A DNA stretch of 64,000 nucleotides, from assembly GCA_022571215.1 (NCBI GenBank), contig JACZYG010000007.1, forward strand, positions 48,342 to 112,341, written 5' to 3'. This DNA comes from Fidelibacterota bacterium. GTDB lineage: Bacteria; Fidelibacterota; SORT01. The position numbers and the translations under genes were made by a program. The notes below the pieces were generated by a model. It was given only the letters and a program-made list of their open reading frames with translations, was not told the DNA's origin and did no database searches. Every line of letters starts with the position of its first letter. Within the stretch, counting starts at the first letter, position 1. Below are positions 36,721 through 44,929 of the stretch, piece by piece.

Positions 36721-37215
36721 ATGAGTATCAAAGGAAAAGTCTGGAAATACGGTGATGATATAAATACCGATGTCATCTTTCCGGGAAAATATACATACAC
36801 TATTTCTGACCCGAACGAAATGGCGGAGCACGCTATGGAAGATCTCGATCCCGATTTCGCAAAAAATGTGCAGGAAAATGATATTATTGTGGGCGGGAAA
36901 AATTTCGGCTGTGGTTCCGGACGCGAACAGGCGGCGGTCTGTGTTAAGATGGCGGGAATCAGGGCGGTAATCGCAAAATCATTTTCACGGTTATATTTTC
37001 GTAACTGCGTCAATAACGGTCTGCCTGTCATAGTATCTGCGGAAGCTGTGGATGCTATCGAGAACGGAGAAATCATAGAAGTTGATATGGATAACGGCAC
37101 GATAACCTGTTCTGCGGGAACTATCAAATTTCCGCCGTTGCCGCCGGAAGTAAGAGGAATATTCGAAGATGGAGGATTGATACCTCACACCAAGAAAATC
37201 TTGGGAACGGATTAA
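36721..37215 (+). CDS. Aconitase/isopropylmalate-isomerase family small subunit
   Basis: A 164-residue LeuD-type swivel subunit that closes the active site. 'DINTDVIFPG' and 'NFGCGSGREQA' are the conserved blocks. The substrate-recognition loop after 'PGK' reads 'YTYTISD', unlike the YLRT-type loop of leucine-pathway LeuD, which supports another substrate. It starts ten bases after the large-subunit gene. Confidence 0.85.
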   Translation: MSIKGKVWKYGDDINTDVIFPGKYTYTISDPNEMAEHAMEDLDPDFAKNVQENDIIVGGKNFGCGSGREQAAVCVKMAGIRAVIAKSFSRLYFRNCVNNGLPVIVSAEAVDAIENGEIIEVDMDNGTITCSAGTIKFPPLPPEVRGIFEDGGLIPHTKKILGTD

Positions 37216-37232
37216 ACAATTAGAGGGAGTAA

Positions 37233-38351
37233 ATGGCAAAACATAAAATAGCATGGCTGCCGGGTGACGGCGTAGGAAAAGAGGTGATGGAAGCGGCGAG
37301 GATAGTGTTAGATAAACTGAAGTTTGACGCTGAATATACTCATGGAGATATCGGTTGGGAGTTCTGGCGGACAGAGGGAGAACCGCTTCCTGACAGAACA
37401 ATCGAAATATTAAAAAACAGTGACGCATGTCTGTTCGGGGCAATTACGTCAAGACCGAGAGATGAGGCTCAGGAGGATCTGATTCCTGAATTAAAGGGAA
37501 AGGGTTACGAGTATTTCAGTCCTATCGTGCGGTTGCGACAAGAGTTCAATTTGAGAACAAATCTACGGCCGTGCAAGGCTTACAAAGGTAATCCCCTGAA
37601 TTATAAAGATGACATTGACTTAGTGGTTTTCAGGGAAAACACAGAAGGCTTGTACGTCGGTATTGAGTTTCATCCTATGAACAAAGAGGTGCTTGACGCG
37701 CTTGTGAGGAATCATCCGAAAGCTAAACGGTTTGCGGATGTGCCTGCGGAAGATATGGCTTTTTCCGCTCGAATTATCACCCGGAAGGGCGCCGAAAATA
37801 TAATTCGTGATGGATTCGAGCATGCGAAGAAATTCGGGTACAAGTCGGTAACGGTAGTCGAAAAACCGAATGTGCTTAGATCAACAAGCGGACTTGTAAT
37901 TCGAGTCGCACGTGAGGTAGCGAAAGAGTATCCGGGTATAGAACTCTGGGAAACTAATATCGACGCAATGGTGATGTGGCTGGTAAAAAATCCTCTGGAT
38001 TATGGTGTTCTCGTGGCTACAAATATGTTCGGAGATATTATTTCAGACCTGTGCGCGCAGCTGGTGGGAGGACTTGGATTCGCTTCAAGCGCTAATTTAG
38101 GGGATGACTTTGCGGTCTTTGAACCGACTCATGGCTCCGCTCCGAAGTACGCGGGTCAGTATAAGGTGAATCCGATCGCTATGCTGCTGACGAGCAAGAT
38201 GATGCTCGATTATTTGGATGAGAAGGAGATGGCTGAGGCTTTGGAAAAAGCGATTGCCGGAGTAATTGAAGATGGAAAAGTAAGAACGTATGATATGGGT
38301 GGTGATGCGACAACGATCGAGATGGCAGAGGCGGTTGCGGAAAGGTTGTAA
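37233..38351 (+). CDS. Isocitrate dehydrogenase (beta-decarboxylating family), NADP-type residues
   Basis: A 372-residue enzyme of the isocitrate/isopropylmalate dehydrogenase family. The substrate loop 'SPIVRLRQEFNL' aligns with 'SLNVALRQELDL' of E. coli Icd and keeps its serine and arginine; 'NLRPCKAY' and 'VVFRENTEGLYVG' follow. The cofactor segment 'HGSAPKYAGQYKVNP' has Lys, Tyr and Val at the positions that select NADP in E. coli Icd (344, 345, 351). LeuB and homoisocitrate dehydrogenases have Asp-Ile there. Isocitrate with NADP is the best prediction; the Asn of the Icd loop is Ile here. It lies 17 bases downstream of the aconitase-like small subunit. Confidence 0.85.
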   Translation: MAKHKIAWLPGDGVGKEVMEAARIVLDKLKFDAEYTHGDIGWEFWRTEGEPLPDRTIEILKNSDACLFGAITSRPRDEAQEDLIPELKGKGYEYFSPIVRLRQEFNLRTNLRPCKAYKGNPLNYKDDIDLVVFRENTEGLYVGIEFHPMNKEVLDALVRNHPKAKRFADVPAEDMAFSARIITRKGAENIIRDGFEHAKKFGYKSVTVVEKPNVLRSTSGLVIRVAREVAKEYPGIELWETNIDAMVMWLVKNPLDYGVLVATNMFGDIISDLCAQLVGGLGFASSANLGDDFAVFEPTHGSAPKYAGQYKVNPIAMLLTSKMMLDYLDEKEMAEALEKAIAGVIEDGKVRTYDMGGDATTIEMAEAVAERL

Positions 38352-38371
38352 AACATTGGTATTATTAACTC

Positions 38372-38400
38372 TTGACATACGGCTGATAAGTATGTATATT
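38372..38400 (+). promoter_or_regulatory. Promoter of the vapBC pair
   Basis: TTGACA at 38372-38377, a 17-base spacer and TATATT at 38395-38400, an almost consensus sigma70 promoter about 35 bases before vapB. Confidence 0.75.
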
Positions 38401-38409
38401 GAGTACATA
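38391..38409. promoter_or_regulatory. Probable VapB operator palindrome
   Basis: TATGTA at 38391-38396 and TACATA at 38404-38409 form an inverted repeat with a 7-base spacer that overlaps the -10 box. Antitoxins of this type usually repress their own promoter at such sites. Confidence 0.55.
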
Positions 38410-38434
38410 AGTAAGATACATAAAGGGTGTGCAT

Positions 38435-38641
38435 ATGATTAAAACTACAGTTGTTCTTGATGAAGAGCTCCTGGAAGATGCAAGAGAAGCTATCGGCGCC
38501 AAGACTAAAAAAGAAACAATTGAAACAGCCTTGCGAGAGATAGTGAAACAACGTCAGAGGGATTTACTCCGTAAAGAGATGGGAACATATAAACTAAATC
38601 TCACTCAGGAAGACCTTGAGAAAATGAGGTCGGATGACTGA
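38435..38641 (+). CDS. vapB: VapB-type antitoxin
   Basis: A 68-residue protein starting 'MIKTTVVLDEELLEDA', a ribbon-helix-helix-like N-terminus typical of the VapB family 'DUF2191', with a charged C-terminus that would bind the toxin. AAAGGG precedes the ATG at 38435 with good spacing. It overlaps the toxin gene by eight bases. Confidence 0.85.
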   Translation: MIKTTVVLDEELLEDAREAIGAKTKKETIETALREIVKQRQRDLLRKEMGTYKLNLTQEDLEKMRSDD

Positions 38642-39047
38642 CGAAGTCATTATAGATTCGTCTGCATGGATTCACACTCTCCAATCGAAGCAAAAGACCC
38701 ATATTTATCACAGGGTCAACGAGTTAATAATTAATAATAAAGCGGTTACAGTTCCAATTGTAATCATGGAACTGTTGGGCGGAACGAGAACCCTACAGGA
38801 ATTCCAACGCCTAAAAGATAGACTTGGCGGATTGATCTTCATCGATTTTTCCAGTGAGGCATGGGAAGTCGCAGCCAAGTGGGGATTTGAGATCAGAAGA
38901 AATGGCATCAGCGTTCCTAATGGGGATATACTGATTTCCGCGGTGGCATTTATTAACAATATTGCGGTTCTACATGCTGACAAGCACTTTGATATGATTG
39001 GAGAACAGTATCCGATTAAGTTTGAAAGCATGATTGACGAGATTTAA
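38634..39047 (+). CDS. vapC: VapC-type PIN-domain ribonuclease toxin
   Basis: A 137-residue PIN-domain protein with the acidic active site: Asp in 'IIDSSAWI', Glu in 'VIMELLGG', Asp in 'PNGDILIS' and Asp in 'LHADKHFD'. Family members cleave tRNA or rRNA. All acidic residues are intact, so it should be active. The pair sits between the isocitrate dehydrogenase and PrpD-like genes and has its own promoter. Confidence 0.88.
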   Translation: MTDEVIIDSSAWIHTLQSKQKTHIYHRVNELIINNKAVTVPIVIMELLGGTRTLQEFQRLKDRLGGLIFIDFSSEAWEVAAKWGFEIRRNGISVPNGDILISAVAFINNIAVLHADKHFDMIGEQYPIKFESMIDEI

Positions 39048-39059
39048 TAATGGAGAAAT

Positions 39060-40448
39060 TTGACACAAACAAATAACAAAACAATAGCCCGGCGGATGGC
39101 GGATTTTGCGTTGGAGTTGAAATATGAAGAGTTGCCTGACGAGGTGATCGAAGAGGTAAAACGGTATCTTTATGATTCGATCGGGTGCGCCTTTGGAGGT
39201 TATCAGGACCGTGACGTAAAGGGTCTGTCTGATATTTACATGGATATGGGTGGTAAACCGGAAGCGACTCTTATCGGGAGCGGAGTAAAACTTCCTGCTG
39301 CAAACGCCACATTCTTAAATAGCGTGATGGTCAGGGCTTTGGATTTTAACGATATATATTGGAAAGATGATCCTTCTCATCCCTCGGATATTATTCCTGC
39401 CGCGCTCGCTATGGGTGAACGGCAAGGCTCGACACTCAAAGAAATAATCGTTGCGATCGTGTTAGCGTATGAATTTGAACAACGGCTTTGTCTCTACGCT
39501 AAACCGGGAATTCGTGAGCGTAAATGGCACCACGCGACTCTGACTCAGTTCGTGTCGCCGATTGTTGCCGGAAGGTTATTGGGATTGACCGCAGAACAGA
39601 TGGAGAATGCGATCGGCATTTCGGGCGGGCACAATTTCACACCCGGAGCCGCAGCCGCCGGGCAACTCTCTATGATGAAGAATACGGTAGATCCGATGGC
39701 GGTTCAGAGCGGGATTATTGCGGCGTTGATGGCGGAAAAAGGATATACAGGCACTAAGGCAATATTCGAAGGGAAAGAGGGGTTGAACGACATTATGGGA
39801 CCGGGCTGGGATGAAGACGCGCTTCTTGGAGGTCTTGGCGAATCGTATAAGATTCTCGAGTGCTCCATGAAAGCGTTTCCTACCGAAGCGTTGACTCATT
39901 CCCATATAACCTGCGCCTTGAAAATAGTTCGCGATCATGACGTAAAACCGGAGGAGATCGTCGAGATTAAAGTTACAACGATAGCAAGAGCGGTGGATAT
40001 ACTTTTTGATTCGGAGAAATATAATCCGAAAAATCGTGAAACTGCCGACCACAGCTTGCCGTATGTTATTGCGGCTGCTGTAGTTGACCGGAAGATAACT
40101 ACGGATCAATTCAACGATGAAAGGATTAATGACCCTGTGATACGGTCGGTCCTTCCAAAGATTGTCGGTGAGGCGAGCGATGAATTCGAGCGTATGTTTC
40201 CTGATAAACAACCTTCAAAGGTTGTAATTACGCTTACGGACGGTTCGTCTTATAAAGCTGAAGTTGACTATCCGAAAGGAGACCCGAGAGAGCCGATGAC
40301 GCAGGAAGATCTCGACGTGAAATTCAAGTCACTGACGAGTAAGCTGATGGATGACGAGAAGAGAGAAAAAATAAGACTGACAATTTGGAACTTAGAAACG
40401 TTAAACAATATAGAAGACTTGATGAATGAGTTAACACTGACAAAATGA
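39060..40448 (+). CDS. MmgE/PrpD family protein
   Basis: A 462-residue member of the family that includes 2-methylcitrate dehydratase and cis-aconitate decarboxylase. The helical domain starts with 'YDSIGCAFGG', and 'ALDFNDIYWKDDPSHPSDI', 'GISGGHNFTPGAAAAGQLSMMKN' and 'KAFPTEALTHS' are conserved blocks. The start is TTG preceded by GGAG. No methylcitrate synthase or lyase gene is here; the aconitase-type neighbours make citrate, methylcitrate or aconitate plausible substrates. Activity not assigned. Confidence 0.88.
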   Translation: MTQTNNKTIARRMADFALELKYEELPDEVIEEVKRYLYDSIGCAFGGYQDRDVKGLSDIYMDMGGKPEATLIGSGVKLPAANATFLNSVMVRALDFNDIYWKDDPSHPSDIIPAALAMGERQGSTLKEIIVAIVLAYEFEQRLCLYAKPGIRERKWHHATLTQFVSPIVAGRLLGLTAEQMENAIGISGGHNFTPGAAAAGQLSMMKNTVDPMAVQSGIIAALMAEKGYTGTKAIFEGKEGLNDIMGPGWDEDALLGGLGESYKILECSMKAFPTEALTHSHITCALKIVRDHDVKPEEIVEIKVTTIARAVDILFDSEKYNPKNRETADHSLPYVIAAAVVDRKITTDQFNDERINDPVIRSVLPKIVGEASDEFERMFPDKQPSKVVITLTDGSSYKAEVDYPKGDPREPMTQEDLDVKFKSLTSKLMDDEKREKIRLTIWNLETLNNIEDLMNELTLTK

Positions 40449-40463
40449 TTGGAAAAGGAATTA

Positions 40464-41408
40464 ATGAGCGAAAATAACGGTACTTATAAAAAAGTAATAA
40501 TAATCGGATCCGGGCCCGCGGGATTGACAGCGGGACTGTATGCAGCAAGAGCAAACTTGAATCCTCTGGTTCTTGAAGGAACCCAACCCGGAGGGCAACT
40601 GACAATTACCACTGATGTGGAAAATTATCCAGGATTTCCCGATGGGATTCTCGGACCTGAATTGATGGATAAGATGCGTCAGCAAGCAAGCAAGTTTGGA
40701 GCGGAATGTAAATACGAAACGGTATCCGAAGTAAATTTTTCAGAACGTCCATTCAAGGTTAAAACCGAGAAAAGTGAGTACGCGGGTGATACGGTAATAA
40801 TATCAACAGGAGCCTCAGCGTTATTCTTAGATGTACCCGGTGAGGAGAAGTATATGGGAAGAGGGGTGTCCGCGTGCGCGACCTGTGACGGATTCTTCTT
40901 TTCCAATCAGGAAATAGTTGTGGTCGGCGGAGGTGATACCGCCATGGAAGAAGCTACCTATCTTACGAAATTTGCAAAGAAGGTTCACATCGTTCACAGA
41001 CGTGACGAACTTCGAGCATCAAAAACTATGCAGGATAGAGCGAGGAAGAACGAAAAGATAGAATTTATATTTGATACGGTAATTGATGAGATTGTTGGAG
41101 ACGATGATGCCGTGAACGGTGTTAAACTGCGAAACGTTAAAAGCGGAGAAGTGTCGGATTTCCCTATAGAGGGGGTCTTCATGGCTATCGGTCATACTCC
41201 TAATACCAGCATTTTCAAGGGGAAACTCGATATGGATGATGTCGGCTACCTCAAGGTGAAAAATGGTTCGACCAGGACTAATATTGAAGGAATATTTGCT
41301 GCTGGCGATGTGGCAGACCACGTGTATCGTCAAGCCGTAACAGCTGCGGGAACCGGCTGCATGGCCGCGATAGACGCAGAACGATGGTTGGAAGACCAAG
41401 CGAACTGA
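40464..41408 (+). CDS. trxB: Thioredoxin-disulfide reductase
   Basis: NADPH-dependent flavoprotein reducing thioredoxin. 'IIGSGPAGLTAGLYAARA' (FAD), the redox motif 'CATCDGF' near residue 138, 'VVGGGDTAMEEA' (NADPH) and 'IFAAGDVADH' are complete. The ATG at 40464 is preferred over TTG at 40449 because AAAGGAA lies directly upstream. The following gene starts right after its stop. Confidence 0.95.
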   Translation: MSENNGTYKKVIIIGSGPAGLTAGLYAARANLNPLVLEGTQPGGQLTITTDVENYPGFPDGILGPELMDKMRQQASKFGAECKYETVSEVNFSERPFKVKTEKSEYAGDTVIISTGASALFLDVPGEEKYMGRGVSACATCDGFFFSNQEIVVVGGGDTAMEEATYLTKFAKKVHIVHRRDELRASKTMQDRARKNEKIEFIFDTVIDEIVGDDDAVNGVKLRNVKSGEVSDFPIEGVFMAIGHTPNTSIFKGKLDMDDVGYLKVKNGSTRTNIEGIFAAGDVADHVYRQAVTAAGTGCMAAIDAERWLEDQAN

Positions 41409-41409
41409 C

Positions 41410-41865
41410 TTGTCAGAAGTTCCCTTTCATCCGCAGTTAGTTCATTTTCCGATAGCATTTATCGTTCTCAGCTTTATTTTCGATTTTATCGGAGCTCTGC
41501 GCAATTCAAAAAAATGGATTCAGTTTGGCGGTATCATTCTATTAATCGCCATTATTAGCGCCTTTGCCGCCCTTCAAAGCGGCGAATCTTCTGAAGAGAT
41601 GCTCAAACCAATGACCGAGAGTCTGCATGAAGCGGTTGAAGAGCATGAAGAATTAGCGTCATCGACCTTCTTTTTTATACTATTATTAGGAATTATCAGA
41701 GGGTGGCTTCATTTAAAAGGGCTGTTTAACTCATGGTTACGCTGGGGTTATATCGTTTTGACGGGAACGGCGGTAATCATGATATTAAGAGTAGGATATT
41801 TGGGAGGCAAATTAGTATATCTGCATGGAGCCGGCGTAAACAGGACTCTTCCCGAATCCAAATAA
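41410..41865 (+). CDS. DUF2231-type membrane protein
   Basis: A 151-residue inner-membrane protein with about four helices. The start 'FHPQLVHFPIAFIVLSF' matches the DUF2231 family, whose histidines may bind haem or metal. Function unknown. The start is TTG, one base after the trxB stop, so it is probably cotranscribed. Confidence 0.8.
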   Translation: MSEVPFHPQLVHFPIAFIVLSFIFDFIGALRNSKKWIQFGGIILLIAIISAFAALQSGESSEEMLKPMTESLHEAVEEHEELASSTFFFILLLGIIRGWLHLKGLFNSWLRWGYIVLTGTAVIMILRVGYLGGKLVYLHGAGVNRTLPESK

Positions 41866-41995
41866 CATTGAGCGTTACATTTTGATTATAATAAAGTAAT
41901 AAAGCGGTTCTGTTGTAATCTTTCTTACATGCAAATTGAGCCAATATCTATATAATTCTTTTAGTGTGGAAAATTAATAATATGAAAGGATTACT

Positions 41996-43063
41996 GTGAG
42001 TCGAATAGCAGTACTGAGTCTCCTGATAGTGATTATTTCAGGGTGTTCAAATAGCAGTGAACCAAATTTGGACGGATGGAATGAGCTTCCTGACGTAATT
42101 ATTTCAGGCGGGGTCCCCAAGGACGGAATTCCTGCTATTAACAATCCGATATGGGACACTGCAGCCGAGGGAAATTGGCTGGATGACGACTACTTAGTAG
42201 TGGGCGTAGTCATCGATGGGAAGGCCTTCGCCTATCCTCATAAAATGATGGATCAGCATGAAATAGCCAATGAGCCAACGAGCACCACACCCTATACGGT
42301 TTCATTTTGTCCCCTGACAGGTTCCAGCATAGTGTTTAAAACAACTATCCTCGGAACAATCCATACTTTTGGCGTTTCAGGATTATTAATGCAGAATAAT
42401 TTAATTATGTTCGACCGGCAGACCGACAGTAATTGGCCGCAACTTAGATTGCAGGCTGACCAAGGATCGTTGATAAACACAAAATTGGATTTAATAAATC
42501 ACACTGAAATAGAGTGGGGTGGATGGAAAGACCTTCATCCGGGAACACTTATTATGAACAGAAATTCGGGTGGTAGGGATCCTATTGCATATAACGCAAC
42601 ATTTTATGACGGTTATAGACAACCCAACGCGTCACCGCTATTTCCCATGAGCTTTAATGATTCAAGGTTGCTGCCGAAGATACGAGTATTAGGCGTCTTC
42701 GTGGAAGGTGGTACTAAAGCGTATCCCATGAACAGTTTCGACAATGGCAGAGCGGTTATTAACGACCAGGTAAATGGAGCAACAGTTGCAGTATTCGGAG
42801 ACCCGGATTCGAGAATGATGAGAGCATTTTTCACCAATGTAGACGGTCAAACATTAACATTAAAGTTAAAGGCGGGGAGTGATACGGGGTCGCTTTCTAA
42901 GGTGAATTTTATTGATGATGAAACAGGCAGTACATGGAATATTGATGGGAAAGCGATTTCAGGAAGTTTAATTGGTGAGAAAATGTCGCAGCCGCAATCG
43001 TATGTCGCTTACTGGTTTGCATGGAGCGCGTTCAACAGAGGAACGGACCTTTGGGGAGGATGA
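41996..43063 (+). CDS. DUF3179 family lipoprotein
   Basis: A 355-residue exported protein with a lipobox 'VIISGC' at residues 12-17. The DUF3179 core shows 'KAFAYPHKMMDQHEIAN' and 'VSFCPLTGSSIVF', with a cysteine typical of the family, and 'NSFDNGRAVIND' in a second repeat-like half. The function of this family is unknown. The start is GTG. The beta-barrel gene follows by four bases. Confidence 0.85.
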   Translation: MSRIAVLSLLIVIISGCSNSSEPNLDGWNELPDVIISGGVPKDGIPAINNPIWDTAAEGNWLDDDYLVVGVVIDGKAFAYPHKMMDQHEIANEPTSTTPYTVSFCPLTGSSIVFKTTILGTIHTFGVSGLLMQNNLIMFDRQTDSNWPQLRLQADQGSLINTKLDLINHTEIEWGGWKDLHPGTLIMNRNSGGRDPIAYNATFYDGYRQPNASPLFPMSFNDSRLLPKIRVLGVFVEGGTKAYPMNSFDNGRAVINDQVNGATVAVFGDPDSRMMRAFFTNVDGQTLTLKLKAGSDTGSLSKVNFIDDETGSTWNIDGKAISGSLIGEKMSQPQSYVAYWFAWSAFNRGTDLWGG

Positions 43064-43067
43064 TATT

Positions 43068-43991
43068 ATGATAAAAACAGCAAATTTAATATTTTTCTTA
43101 CTTCTGTCATTTATTTTGAATCGTGATGCGGAAGCGCAGCTATGTTGTACGACGGGTTCTGCGTCCGCAAGTTCCTTTGAAGTAGGTGTTACTCCGAAGA
43201 ACACTTTGAGATTAAGCCTCGGACATGAGTATAACGCGTTGAGCGGAACATTCGTCGGAAGTAAACGCACCGACAGTAATATTGTCGGAAGCGGTTCTGT
43301 GCAAGCTTATACTTTACAAGCGCATTACGGGATCACTCGCAGGTGGGGAGTAACGCTCTCCGCTCCGTTTGTGAAGAGCCGCAGAACGTTCGACGGTCTA
43401 AATACGTTTTCAGCCTCGGGAATAGGGGATTTAAGCTTTCTATTGAAGTACAGTCTGAAACCTTTGAACATCGCTTCAAGCACAGAAATTGCGGTTGGTT
43501 CAGGATTCAAACTGCCAAGCGGCTCTAAAAATGTCGTTGATGACGGCACCTCATTAAATTTTAATCTTCAACCCGGCACAGGCGCATGGGATTTAATTCT
43601 GTGGGGTTATTATTACAAGACCTATCTTCCTTCTGGCTGGAGCGGTACCCTATCGGTCTTGATAAGGATTCCGGGAACAAATTCCGATGGTCTTCAATAC
43701 GGTAATGAACTTTTATATTCTATCGTCATAAACAGACGAACAAGCGCATCCACACAGTTTTCTTTGAGATTTAAAGGGAGGAATTCTTCTCAGGTCAGTA
43801 TCGACAAATTTGAAAATCCTAATACAGGCGGTATAATCACTTTTATTGCTCCAAGTATTGTCTGGAACCCTGTTCGACTTTTTTCGGTAGAAACCGGAAT
43901 AGATGTTCCTGCCTTCTATTCAGTTTCAGGGACTCAGCAGGCGCTCGATTTTCGCACGTTCATAGACGCGAGTATTTATTTCAATCTATAA
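43068..43991 (+). CDS. Outer-membrane beta-barrel protein
   Basis: About 307 residues with a signal peptide (cleavage expected after 'NRDAEA') and many alternating hydrophobic strands rich in aromatic and glycine residues ('HYGITRRWGVTLSAPFV', 'SLNFNLQPGTGAWDLIL'). It ends in 'YFNL', a typical outer-membrane C-terminus. It resembles transporter-like barrels of unknown substrate. GGGGAGGA precedes the ATG at 43068. Two cysteines directly after the signal ('QLCCTTG') are notable. It is cotranscribed with the DUF3179 lipoprotein. Confidence 0.8.
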   Translation: MIKTANLIFFLLLSFILNRDAEAQLCCTTGSASASSFEVGVTPKNTLRLSLGHEYNALSGTFVGSKRTDSNIVGSGSVQAYTLQAHYGITRRWGVTLSAPFVKSRRTFDGLNTFSASGIGDLSFLLKYSLKPLNIASSTEIAVGSGFKLPSGSKNVVDDGTSLNFNLQPGTGAWDLILWGYYYKTYLPSGWSGTLSVLIRIPGTNSDGLQYGNELLYSIVINRRTSASTQFSLRFKGRNSSQVSIDKFENPNTGGIITFIAPSIVWNPVRLFSVETGIDVPAFYSVSGTQQALDFRTFIDASIYFNL

Positions 43992-44020
43992 TTGAATTCA
44001 TTGTAGATTTTTATCCTTTT

Positions 44021-44056
44021 AACTTGCATAAACCTCAATAGCAAGTTTATCTTTTT
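44021..44056 (+). terminator. Intrinsic terminator after the beta-barrel gene
   Basis: Hairpin AACTTGC (44021-44027) / GCAAGTT (44041-44047) with a 13-base loop, followed by TATCTTTTT. Confidence 0.6.
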
Positions 44057-44093
44057 GCCTTAAACTTAGTTTTCATTTAATTAGGGAGAGGAG

Positions 44094-44900
44094 ATGTCCT
44101 CAAAAGTAAGCAAAAGCAAAAAATGGGCGGTAATTCTTGGAGCATCCAGCGGTTTCGGCGCCGCAGCTTCTTTGGAGCTCGCCAAATCAGGAATCAATAT
44201 TTTAGGAGTACACTTTGACAGGCGAACCGCCATGCCTTCAATTAGAAAACTTCGGGCTAAAATAAGAGCAGCCGGAGTGAAAGAAATCTATTTTAACATT
44301 AACGCCGCTGATGATGCAAAGAGAGAAGAAGCATTACTAATTTTGAAAAAAGAGACAAAGGGTGTGAAATATCCCGTAAAACTCCTAATGCATTCGCTCG
44401 CGTTTGGGAGTCTGGTTCCGTATGTGGGCAAAAAGGGCGAGAATAATATTTTGAAAAAACAGATGGAGCTTACTCTCGATGTCATGGCGCATAGCCTTGT
44501 ATACTGGACTCAAGCATTAATTTCTCATCATCTTATCGGCGCAGGCGGACAGATACTCTCGATGACGAGCGCCGGTAGTCATATAGTATGGCACGCATAT
44601 GGAGCGGTTTCTGCGGCAAAAGCAGCATTAGAATCCCATACTCGTCAACTTGCGGTAGAGCTCACTACACGAAAAATAGCGGTCAACTGCATTCAAGCAG
44701 GAGTAACAGACACGCCCGCATTAAGAAAAATACCGAGTAACGAAAAAATAATAGAAGCCGCTATGAGAGTAAATCCAAATGGTCGATTGACCAAACCTCA
44801 GGATGTTGCTAAGATAATTACGATGATTGCGAATCACAGTACTTCATGGATGACGGGCAATATAATACGGGTTGACGGTGGAGAGGATATTACCGGTTAA
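44094..44900 (+). CDS. Enoyl-ACP-reductase-like SDR protein
   Basis: A 268-residue short-chain dehydrogenase with 'GASSGFGAAASLELA' at the cofactor site. The active site 'YGAVSAAK' has Tyr-x6-Lys spacing, as in FabI/FabL/FabV-type enoyl reductases, not the usual Tyr-x3-Lys. 'HSLAFGSLVPY' also resembles the enoyl-reductase 'HSIAFA' block. A role in fatty-acid synthesis or enoyl reduction is likely; it is not near other fab genes. Confidence 0.8.
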   Translation: MSSKVSKSKKWAVILGASSGFGAAASLELAKSGINILGVHFDRRTAMPSIRKLRAKIRAAGVKEIYFNINAADDAKREEALLILKKETKGVKYPVKLLMHSLAFGSLVPYVGKKGENNILKKQMELTLDVMAHSLVYWTQALISHHLIGAGGQILSMTSAGSHIVWHAYGAVSAAKAALESHTRQLAVELTTRKIAVNCIQAGVTDTPALRKIPSNEKIIEAAMRVNPNGRLTKPQDVAKIITMIANHSTSWMTGNIIRVDGGEDITG

Positions 44901-44929
44901 TTCGACTTGGTTTTGGGGCGTAAATAAAT

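Noticed and set aside
35461..38351. Leucine biosynthesis operon leuCDB
   Set aside because: Order and families match, but the dehydrogenase has isocitrate-dehydrogenase NADP residues and the small subunit loop is unlike LeuD; leuA is absent. Kept only as an alternative.
39576..40211. 211-residue frame on the minus strand
   Set aside because: It is antisense to the PrpD-family gene, whose conserved blocks are clear; the minus frame has no family features.
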